DNA of 64,000 nucleotides from assembly GCF_001427665.1 (NCBI RefSeq), contig NZ_LMHC01000006.1:62001-126000 (forward strand), written 5' to 3'. The DNA is from Caulobacter sp. Root655. GTDB lineage: Bacteria; Pseudomonadota; Alphaproteobacteria; Caulobacterales; Caulobacteraceae. The notes under the pieces were generated by a model that made no database searches, was not told where the DNA came from, and saw only the letters and a program-made list of their open reading frames with translations. The number at the start of each line of letters is the position of its first letter. Within the stretch, counting starts at the first letter, position 1. Positions 34,489 through 41,410 of the stretch are shown piece after piece. The position numbers were made by a program, and so were the translations under genes.

Positions 34489-35472
34489 ATGAAAGCGCTT
34501 GTTCAGGACCGGATCGGCTCGCCCCTCGACGTCGTGGAACTGCGGGACGTTCCCAAGCCGCGCGCCGGACCTGGCCAGACTCTGGTGCGGATGGTCGTCG
34601 CCGGGATCCACCCGGGCGACTTCTTCTTTACCCAGGGCCTCTATCCCGAAGCCAAGCGGCCCCAATTGCCGGGTCAGATCGTCGGCAACCACGGCGTGGG
34701 GCGCGTGGTCTCCGGCGATGGCCGCGCCGACCTGGCGCCGGGGACCCTGGTCGCCTTCAGCGCCGGCCGTGTCTGGGCCGAGTACGCGGCGATCGACACG
34801 GCGGCGCTGATCCCGCTGCCGGACGACTATCCGATCGACCGCGCCGCCCAGCTGATGCCGGCGATCACCGCGCGCGACCTGCTGACGGCCAGCGGAGTCC
34901 AGGCCGGCCAGTGGCTGGCGGTGACGGCGGGCCACTCGCTGGTCTCGAGCCTCTTGATCCAGATGGCGCGTCGACGCGGCGTGCGCGTGCTGGCGGTCGT
35001 CCGCCGTCGGATCGTCGGCCGCGACCTGGAGGCGCTGGGCGCCGAAGCCGTGATCGCGCTCTCCGACCTCCAGATCCCGCTGGCCGAGGCCGTGCGTGCG
35101 GCCACGGGCGGAGCCGGCCTGAACGGCGTGGCCGACGCCGTCGGCGGCGAGGTCCTGACCCAGTTGCTGGAGGTCCTGGCCTTGCGCGGCCGGGCGGTGA
35201 TCGTCGGCGCCTATGACCCCCAGCCCTTCAAGGCCTCGGCGCTGAAGGTGCTGATGGACCTGCTGGAGATCCGCTCGTACGTCTATCGCTACTTCTTCGA
35301 GCCGCCGGCCGCCGGGGACGGTGACTATCTGAAAAGCGTTCTCGACGAGCTGGCCGACCCCGCCACCGTCGTGCCCATCGCGGGCCGGCACCGCCTGGAA
35401 GATTTCCGCCAGGCCCTCGAGGAGACCGCTGCTCGCCCCGAGGCCGGCAAGCGCGTGCTGGTGTTCGACTAA
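34489..35472 (+). CDS. zinc-independent MDR-superfamily oxidoreductase (quinone-reductase-like)
   Basis: 327 aa, ATG at 34489 with AAGGAG nine bases upstream. GroES-like N-terminal domain (ELRDVPKPRAGPGQTLVRMV) and a Rossmann nucleotide-binding domain. The catalytic zinc Cys/His and structural zinc Cys cluster of alcohol dehydrogenases are absent, as in quinone or enoyl reductases of this superfamily. It probably reduces a quinone or enone with NADPH. Expected to be controlled by the divergent LysR regulator. Confidence 0.85.
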   Translation: MKALVQDRIGSPLDVVELRDVPKPRAGPGQTLVRMVVAGIHPGDFFFTQGLYPEAKRPQLPGQIVGNHGVGRVVSGDGRADLAPGTLVAFSAGRVWAEYAAIDTAALIPLPDDYPIDRAAQLMPAITARDLLTASGVQAGQWLAVTAGHSLVSSLLIQMARRRGVRVLAVVRRRIVGRDLEALGAEAVIALSDLQIPLAEAVRAATGGAGLNGVADAVGGEVLTQLLEVLALRGRAVIVGAYDPQPFKASALKVLMDLLEIRSYVYRYFFEPPAAGDGDYLKSVLDELADPATVVPIAGRHRLEDFRQALEETAARPEAGKRVLVFD

Positions 35473-35558
35473 CCCGCGGGTCGCCGGCTCGCGCGGACCG
35501 CGATGGGGGCCACCGCGGGCGCGGCCGACAGGATCAGGAAGAGCGCAGCGCGTCGCAC
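35469..35558 (-). CDS. possible 29-aa leader-like peptide or remnant
   Basis: GTG at 35558 overlaps the last base of the sugar-porter stop codon (TAGTG) and follows GGAGGGG at a good distance. The product starts like a signal peptide (RRAALFLILSAAPAVAP) but stops after 29 residues, inside the 3' end of the convergent oxidoreductase gene. It may be the stub of a gene lost from the end of the operon. Evidence is thin. Confidence 0.25.
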   Translation of the reverse strand: MRRAALFLILSAAPAVAPIAVRASRRPAG

Positions 35559-36925
35559 TAGTGGCCCCTCCGGAAATCCATGTCCTCGAGGGCGATGCCG
35601 TTGGTCTCGGGCATCACCTTCCAGACCCACAGGAACTGCAGCAGCATCATCGCGCCGAAGAAGGCGAACACCCATCCGCCGACATGGGCGGCGAAGACCG
35701 GGAACGCCCAGGTGATCGCCGCCGCCATCACCCAGTGGGTGGTGCTGCCCAGCGCCTGGCCCTTGCCCCGCACGGCGCTGGGGAAGACCTCGGAGATGAA
35801 CACCCAGATGACCGCGCCCTGCGAGATGGCGAAGGCGGCGATGAAGCCCAGCAGCCCGGCCAGGACCAGGGCGCCGTTGGGATGAGCGCTCTCCAGTTGC
35901 AGGCCCACCAGGATCAGGGCGACGGCGGTGGCCACCGACCCGAAGTAGAGCAGGGGTTTGCGGCCGTAACGGTCGATCAGGAAGAAGGCCAGCAGGGTGA
36001 AGATCAGGTTGGTGCCGCCCACCGCGACCGACTGCAGCAGGGCGCTGTCGACGCCGGCCCCGCCCAGTTCGAAGATGCGCGGGGCGTAGTAGAGCAGCGG
36101 GTTGATGCCCGACAGCTGGTTGAACATGGCGATGGCGATGGCGCAGGTCACCGGCACCGAATAGGCCGATTGGAAGAGGCTGGGCTTGGCGGCCGCGACG
36201 TCGCGCTCGGCGGCGACGCGCATGTGCGCCACCTCGGCGTCGGGGTCGCGGAAGCCGAGCCGGGCCATCACGCCCCTCGCCTCGCCGTCACGTCCGTTGA
36301 CGACCAGCCAGCGCGGGCTGTCGGGCAACAGGAAGGTGACCACCAGGAACAGGATCGACGGAACCGCCACGATGCCGAACATCCAGCGCCAGGCGGTGTC
36401 GGCCGGCGCGAGGCTGGAGATGACGTAGTTGGAGAGGAAGGCCAGCAGGATGCCCAGCACGATGTTGAGCTGGTTCAGCGCCACCAGCCGTCCGCGCACA
36501 TGGGTGGGCGCGACCTCGGCGATGTAGATCGGGGTGACGACCGAGGCCGCCCCGATCGCCAGCCCGCCCAGGAAGCGGAACGACACCAGGGCGTACCAGT
36601 CGAGGGCCAGGCCCGTCCCCAGCGAGGACACGACGTAGCAGATCGCCACGGCCAGCAGCATGGGCTTGCGCCCGAAGCGGTCCGAGGGCCAGCCGGCGAC
36701 GAGCGAGCCGATCACCGTGCCGATCAGCGCCGAGGCGACCGTGAAGCCCAGCGCCCCCTCGCTCAGGGCGAAGCGGTCCTGCAGCGCCGAGGTCGTGCCG
36801 GAGATCACGGCGGTGTCGAAGCCGAAGAGCAGCCCGCCGAGGGCCGCGCCGGCGGCGCTGAGGATCATCGCCAGGGTGACTCCCGATCTCGTGGGTGGCG
36901 GGGCCGCGGTCTGTGTCGTCGTCAT
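35558..36925 (-). CDS. sugar porter (MFS, XylE/GalP-like proton symporter)
   Basis: 455 aa, 12 membrane helices. Sugar-porter signatures are complete: GFDTAVISGT in helix 1, WPSDRFGRKP between helices 2 and 3, RFLGGLAIGAAS in helix 4, PDSPRWL before the central loop, QLSGINPLLYYAPRIF in helix 7 and the second DRYGRKP. It imports a hexose such as fructose or glucose. It starts 3 bases after the ROK kinase gene, so uptake and phosphorylation are co-expressed. Confidence 0.93.
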   Translation of the reverse strand: MTTTQTAAPPPTRSGVTLAMILSAAGAALGGLLFGFDTAVISGTTSALQDRFALSEGALGFTVASALIGTVIGSLVAGWPSDRFGRKPMLLAVAICYVVSSLGTGLALDWYALVSFRFLGGLAIGAASVVTPIYIAEVAPTHVRGRLVALNQLNIVLGILLAFLSNYVISSLAPADTAWRWMFGIVAVPSILFLVVTFLLPDSPRWLVVNGRDGEARGVMARLGFRDPDAEVAHMRVAAERDVAAAKPSLFQSAYSVPVTCAIAIAMFNQLSGINPLLYYAPRIFELGGAGVDSALLQSVAVGGTNLIFTLLAFFLIDRYGRKPLLYFGSVATAVALILVGLQLESAHPNGALVLAGLLGFIAAFAISQGAVIWVFISEVFPSAVRGKGQALGSTTHWVMAAAITWAFPVFAAHVGGWVFAFFGAMMLLQFLWVWKVMPETNGIALEDMDFRRGH

Positions 36926-36928
36926 GGG

Positions 36929-37897
36929 TCAGGAGACCTTCGCGAGGGTGGAGACGGAGCTCTGTTGCGCGCCGATCGCCCAGTGCATGGGCCATTGGCG
37001 CGTGATCGTGCGGTGGGCGATGGCCAGGGCGCCGGTCAGGCCCGCCGAGGCGCCGGCGGTCGGTGCGGCGACGTAAACGCTCATGTCGAGGTCCCGGACG
37101 CTGGCGTCGTAGTCGGCCAGCTTGTCGGTCAGGGCGCGGCGGACCTGTTCGTACATGTTGGCCTGCTGCATGACCCCGCCGCCGATGATGATCCGGTCGG
37201 GGCGGACGATGTAGGTCAGGGTGGCGCAAAGGCCGGCGATGTAGTCGGCCTCGATGGCCCAGGCGGGATGATGGGCGGGAAGCTCTTCGGCCGGCGCGCC
37301 CCATCGGGCCAGCATGGCCGGTCCGCAGGCCAGGCCCTCCAGGCAGTCGCCATGGAACGGGCAAATGCCTTCGAAGGCCTGGTCGCCGACGGCGCGCGGC
37401 AGGCGGATATGGCCGGCCTCGGGATGGTTGGCGCCACCGTGCGGCACGCCGCCGATCAGCAGGCCGACCCCGATGCCGGTGCCGATCGTCACATAGCAGA
37501 AGGTGTCGAGCCCCCGGCCGCCGCCGAACAACAGCTCGCCCACGGCCGCGCAGTTAACGTCGGTGTCCAGCGCCATCGGAACGTCCAGCCGCCGCCGGAA
37601 GTGGCCCAGGAGGTCGATGTCGCTCCAGCCGGCCTTGGGCGTCGAGGTGATCGAACCGTAGTTGGCCGAGGTCTGGCGCAGGGACAGCGGGCCGAAGCTG
37701 CCGATCGCCAGGGCCGACAGCGGGCCATGGGCGGTCGCCGCCCGGTCGAAGAAGGCGCTGGCCGCCCCCAGGGTCTCGTCGGGCGTGGTGGTGGGGATGC
37801 GCACCTGGTCGAGGATCACGCCATCCTCGTTGGCCACCCCGCACAGGAACTTCGTCCCGCCGGCCTCGACGCCGCCCAACAACATGCGATCTGACAT
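36929..37897 (-). CDS. ROK-family fructokinase
   Basis: 322 aa from ATG 37897. N-terminal phosphate motif GGVEAGGTKFLCGV; catalytic Asp in MALDTDVNCAA; the ROK zinc site H..CPFHGDCLEG (residues about 176-192); a second phosphate motif IGTGIGVGL. The substrate-binding pattern matches the YdhR/Mak-like fructokinase group. It phosphorylates fructose (or mannose) entering through the adjacent porter. First gene of the two-gene unit, with an inverted repeat 270 bases upstream. Confidence 0.9.
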   Translation of the reverse strand: MSDRMLLGGVEAGGTKFLCGVANEDGVILDQVRIPTTTPDETLGAASAFFDRAATAHGPLSALAIGSFGPLSLRQTSANYGSITSTPKAGWSDIDLLGHFRRRLDVPMALDTDVNCAAVGELLFGGGRGLDTFCYVTIGTGIGVGLLIGGVPHGGANHPEAGHIRLPRAVGDQAFEGICPFHGDCLEGLACGPAMLARWGAPAEELPAHHPAWAIEADYIAGLCATLTYIVRPDRIIIGGGVMQQANMYEQVRRALTDKLADYDASVRDLDMSVYVAAPTAGASAGLTGALAIAHRTITRQWPMHWAIGAQQSSVSTLAKVS

Positions 37898-37986
37898 GGT
37901 TTCAATACTCGTGGATGGCGGCTTACTGGCCGGTTTGACGGAGGCGCCCGGCCGGGCAGGCGCCGTCGCGCGCCCGGACCGGGAGG

Positions 37987-38100
37987 CTAGAACCTGTGGG
38001 TGAGGCTGGCGAGATGGCCGTGTCCGGCTTGCGCCGGAGGAGCGAACGCGCGCCCCGCGGCCAGGGACACGGACGTGCGGCGGCAAGCTCTGAAGGTCAT
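37987..38100 (-). pseudogene. probable deletion remnant of a TonB-dependent receptor
   Basis: A 37-codon frame with a very good ribosome-binding site (GTGAGGAAAC, ATG at 38100). The start is signal-peptide-like (RTSVSLAAGRAFAPPAQA) and the last residues, HLASLTHRF, resemble the closing beta-strand of an outer-membrane receptor ending in Phe. Fusion of a TonB receptor's two ends by an internal deletion would explain this. Its place between a ROK regulator and a sugar kinase/porter unit is where such a receptor would be expected. Interpretation is speculative. Confidence 0.35.
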
Positions 38101-38165
38101 TGTTTCCTCACGCGATGCGTCTTTCGAGACGCTATTCTTCCCGCCGGTCGGCGGCGTTATCCAAT

Positions 38166-38186
38166 TAAATCTAGTAAAGTGATTTA
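38166..38186. promoter_or_regulatory. AT-rich inverted repeat, candidate ROK operator
   Basis: TAAATC, nine bases, GATTTA within an AT-rich patch, between the ROK regulator stop and the kinase unit. ROK/NagC-type regulators bind AT-rich palindromes of this kind. It would control the remnant and the kinase-porter unit downstream. Confidence 0.5.
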
Positions 38187-38215
38187 GTCGAGTCAACGGC
38201 GAGGATGAAGCCCGC

Positions 38216-39349
38216 CTAGTCGTCGGCGCCTTTCAGGAGCGAGCCGAGGTTGGGGGTGTAGCTGGCATAGAGCGGCAGGAGCCCGGCCCCCACCGCCGGA
38301 GCGACTTCGCCGATCCGGCCGCGAAGCAGGCTGGGCGTGAAGAAGTCCCGCGGCGCGCTGGCGGCGATCTTCCCTTCGACCAGCTGGCCAAGGGCCTCCA
38401 GGGCGGCCTCGTCCAGGGCGCCGCTGAGCACCACCGCGTCGAGGTCCAAGAGGCTGTTGGCGCCGATGGTGACGAAGGCGATGGCCTCGGCGCAGTCCTC
38501 GAGCCAGGCCTGGCGGATCGCGGCGTCGTCGCCGGACCCCAGGCGCGCTTCCAGGCTGTAGAGCGACGCCCTGTGGAGCAGGAAGTCCCGGCCTCCGGGC
38601 GTCGCAACCGGCATCGAGGCCAGGGCCGCGGCGTTGCCATGGCGGCCCTGGTGGATCTGGCCGCCCAGCACCAGGCCGCCGCCGACGAAGGCGCCGATGT
38701 GGAAATAGAGGTAGTTCTCGATCCCCAGGCCGACGCCGCACAGGAGCTCGGCCAGCGCCGCGGCGTTGCCGTCGTTCTCGAAGAACACCGGACAGTCCAG
38801 CCCGGACCGGAAGGCCTCCTCGACATCGGCCCTCCCCCAGTCCTTGGCCTGGTCGGCCGAAACGCCGATCTCGTCGCGCCATTCGCCGATGAACCACGGC
38901 ATGGCGATGCCGACCCCCAGGAACGCCTCGCGCCGCTCCGGCGCCAGGGCGGCCAGCTGGACCCGGGCGAACCGCGCGATCTCGGCGATCACCGCCTCAG
39001 GCTGAGGGAACGTCACGTCATGGGTCTGGGTGGCCAGGACCACGCCGTCGAAGTTCAGCAGCACGCAGGTCAGGCGGTTGCGCCCGATCTCGACGCCGAT
39101 GGTGAAGCCGTTGTCGCCGTTGATCTTGTAGATCGTGGAGGGCTGGCCCATCCCGCCCGTGCGCCGCCCGGCCACGACCAGCAGGCCGTCGGCTTCCAGG
39201 CCTTCGACGATGCGGACGGCCGCCTGGGGCGACAGTCCGGTGATCTTGGCCAGGTCGGCCTTGGAGGCGCCGTCCAGTCGGCGGATCGTCGAGAGGACGA
39301 GGCGCTCGTTGTAGCGGCGAACGCCGTTGGAATTGCTGCCGCGCGCCAT
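38216..39349 (-). CDS. ROK-family transcriptional regulator
   Basis: 377 aa. An N-terminal winged helix-turn-helix (residues about 10-65, SKADLAKITGLSPQAAVRIV) precedes a ROK sugar-binding domain (FTIGVEIGRNRLTCVLLNF; FENDGNAAALAELL; FHIGAFVGGGLVLGG). It lacks the Cys cluster of active ROK kinases, as regulators often do. It probably represses the kinase and porter genes downstream until sugar is present. Confidence 0.92.
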   Translation of the reverse strand: MARGSNSNGVRRYNERLVLSTIRRLDGASKADLAKITGLSPQAAVRIVEGLEADGLLVVAGRRTGGMGQPSTIYKINGDNGFTIGVEIGRNRLTCVLLNFDGVVLATQTHDVTFPQPEAVIAEIARFARVQLAALAPERREAFLGVGIAMPWFIGEWRDEIGVSADQAKDWGRADVEEAFRSGLDCPVFFENDGNAAALAELLCGVGLGIENYLYFHIGAFVGGGLVLGGQIHQGRHGNAAALASMPVATPGGRDFLLHRASLYSLEARLGSGDDAAIRQAWLEDCAEAIAFVTIGANSLLDLDAVVLSGALDEAALEALGQLVEGKIAASAPRDFFTPSLLRGRIGEVAPAVGAGLLPLYASYTPNLGSLLKGADD

Positions 39350-39541
39350 TCGACGGACACCCTCTAGGCCGGTGGGGCCGGCATGATAGCCGCGCGGCTT
39401 CGAGTCGCTAGCCGGTCAATCCTGTCGCCCGTCGTCGGGCCCCACGCCCCTCCCCCATTCGACGAAACCTCGCTCACCGGTTCGGTGCGGGTGCGCGACG
39501 CGGATGCGGATCGGCGCCGGAAGGCCGGCGGAGTCCGCTAG

Positions 39542-40867
39542 CTAGCAGGCGATACGGTCGGCCGGCTTGGCCCCGCCGTCGGCCCGCGCTTCGCCCCGAT
39601 GCCGGTACTGCTCCAGGGAAGCGGCCTTCATCTGGATCGAGAAGCCGGGCGCCCGCGGCGGCATGTAGGCGGCGTCGCGGATGACGCAGGGCTCGACGAA
39701 GTGCTCGTGCAGGTGATCGACATATTCGATGACGCGGCCCTCGCGCGTTCCCGAGAAGCACAGGTAGTCGATCATCGACAGGTGCTGAACGTATTCGCAC
39801 AATCCCACCCCGCCGGCGTGCGGGCAAACCGGCAGGTCATACTTGGCCGCCATCAGCAGCACGGCCAGGACCTCATTGACCCCGCCCAGCCGGCAGGCGT
39901 CGATCTGCACCACGTCGATCGCGCCGTTCATGATGAACTGCTTGAACAGAATGCGGTTCTGGCACATCTCGCCGGTCGCGACCTTGACCTCGCCGATGCC
40001 GGCGCGGATGCGGGCGTGGCCGTAGACGTCGTCCGGGCTGGTCGGCTCCTCGATGAACCACGGCTTGGCGAAGGCCAGGGCGTTGACCCAGTCGATGGCC
40101 TCCTCGACGTCCCACACCTGGTTGGCGTCGATCATCAGGGTGCGGTCGGGGCCCAGCACCTCGCGCGCGATGCTGACGCGGCGGATGTCGTCGGCGCGGT
40201 TGGCGCCGACCTTGAGCTTGATGTGGCGGAAGCCGGCGTCGACGGCCTCCTGGGCCAGGCGCCGCAACTTGGCGTCGTCATAGCCCAGCCAGCCGGCCGA
40301 AGTGGTGTAGCAGGGGAAGCCCTCGGCCTCGAGGGTCTCGACCCGCCCGGCCTTGCCCTCGGCGCGGGCTTCCAGCAGCGCCAGCGCCTCGGCGGGCTTG
40401 ATGCAGTCGGTCAGGTAGCGGAAGTCGATGGCGCGGACCAGTTCGGCGGGCGACATGTCGGCCACCAGCCGCCAGACCGGCTTGCCCTCGGCGCGGGCCC
40501 ACAGGTCCCAGACCGCGTTGACGACCGCGCCGGTCGCCAGGTGCATGGCGCCCTTGTCGGGGCCGATCCAGCGCAACTGGCTGTCGCCGGTCAGGTGGCG
40601 CCAGAAGCGAGCCGGGTCCTGCTTCACCCAGTCCAGATCGATCCCGACCACCAGGTGGCGCATGGCCTCGATCGCCGCGATGCAGATCTCGTTGCCGCGA
40701 CCGATCGTGAAGGTCAGGCCGTGGCCTTCCAGCCCATCCTGATCGGTTTCCAGCACGACATAGGCCGCCGAATAGTCCGGATCGGGATTCATGGCGTCCG
40801 AGCCGTCCAACGCCTGGCTGGTGGGGAAACGCACGTCGGCCGTCCGCAGGCCAGTAATTCGAGCCAT
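39542..40867 (-). CDS. L-fuconate dehydratase
   Basis: 441 aa, enolase superfamily. It removes water from L-fuconate to give 2-keto-3-deoxy-L-fuconate. Active-site residues line up with the characterised Xanthomonas campestris enzyme one residue earlier: Lys217 and Lys219 (HIKLKV), Asp247 (MIDANQ), Glu273 (FIEEP), Glu300 (ATGE) and His350 (CPHAGG). Length is the same. It is monocistronic, about 6.5 kb from the other pathway enzymes, but shares their promoter element. It fills the one step missing from the fucP operon. Confidence 0.95.
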   Translation of the reverse strand: MARITGLRTADVRFPTSQALDGSDAMNPDPDYSAAYVVLETDQDGLEGHGLTFTIGRGNEICIAAIEAMRHLVVGIDLDWVKQDPARFWRHLTGDSQLRWIGPDKGAMHLATGAVVNAVWDLWARAEGKPVWRLVADMSPAELVRAIDFRYLTDCIKPAEALALLEARAEGKAGRVETLEAEGFPCYTTSAGWLGYDDAKLRRLAQEAVDAGFRHIKLKVGANRADDIRRVSIAREVLGPDRTLMIDANQVWDVEEAIDWVNALAFAKPWFIEEPTSPDDVYGHARIRAGIGEVKVATGEMCQNRILFKQFIMNGAIDVVQIDACRLGGVNEVLAVLLMAAKYDLPVCPHAGGVGLCEYVQHLSMIDYLCFSGTREGRVIEYVDHLHEHFVEPCVIRDAAYMPPRAPGFSIQMKAASLEQYRHRGEARADGGAKPADRIAC

Positions 40868-40971
40868 CAGGACTGGGCCCCTCTCAGGCTGTGGACGCAG
40901 GTCAAGGCGGTGATCTCCAAGGGTCGCGTTCGGGGTCGGGGCGCACGCGGAGGACGATGTTTCAACGGTGA

Positions 40972-41014
40972 TTTCGTATGTGGAATATACGTTCGCATTT
41001 AAAATGCAGTCAAC
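40972..41014 (-). promoter_or_regulatory. promoter of L-fuconate dehydratase with operator palindrome in spacer
   Basis: On the minus strand: -35 TTGACT (41008-41013), 18-base spacer, -10 TATATT (40984-40989). The spacer holds GCATTT-T-AAATGC (40995-41007). The block, ending with CCACATACGAAA, is about 80 percent identical to 44208-44251 upstream of the TonB receptor. Expected transcript leader about 110 bases. Confidence 0.65.
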
Positions 41015-41140
41015 ACCCTAGCGAACGGCGAGCGCGGACCTGGACCGCGACGCCGATCACCCGGCGGCGCGTTTTCGGGGCTGAAATCAAAGACCAACCT
41101 CAAAAAAGGTAGCGATAACATCGTCGCGGATTGTTACGAC

Positions 41141-41156
41141 AAATGCAAGCGCATTT
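41141..41156. promoter_or_regulatory. palindrome AAATGC-N4-GCATTT
   Basis: A perfect 6-4-6 inverted repeat with a further TGCATT copy just after it, in an AT-rich patch 270 bases upstream of the dehydratase. Its arms repeat the GCATTT/AAATGC words of the promoter palindrome at 40995-41007, so it may be an auxiliary operator. The rest of 40868-41410 holds no gene. Confidence 0.4.
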
Positions 41157-41275
41157 GCATTCTACTTTTACCAATGAACCGCCGGTGTTTCATTGCCTCG
41201 CGGACACCTGACGCTCGGAGCGCGCCCTAGGAGCCGTGGACGGTAGGCGTTGAAGGTTGGTTTCGGCCGCGCCTT

Positions 41276-41377
41276 GCGTCCTTCGAGGCTTCGCTACGCT
41301 ACGCACCTCAGGATGAGGGAGGCAGCACAGACTTCCTCATCCTGAGGCGCCCTCCAAAGGAGGGCCTCGAAGGACGC
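41276..41377. repeat. palindromic intergenic repeat, family 2 copy 2
   Basis: GCGTCCTTCGAGGC (41276-41289) with its inverse at 41364-41377 and inner CTCAGGATGAG/CTCATCCTGAG pairs, as at 28619-28721. It lies just after the receptor stop codon. Confidence 0.85.
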
Positions 41378-41410
41378 AGGGCGCTTCAAGACCTCAGCCG
41401 CCCACAGCTC

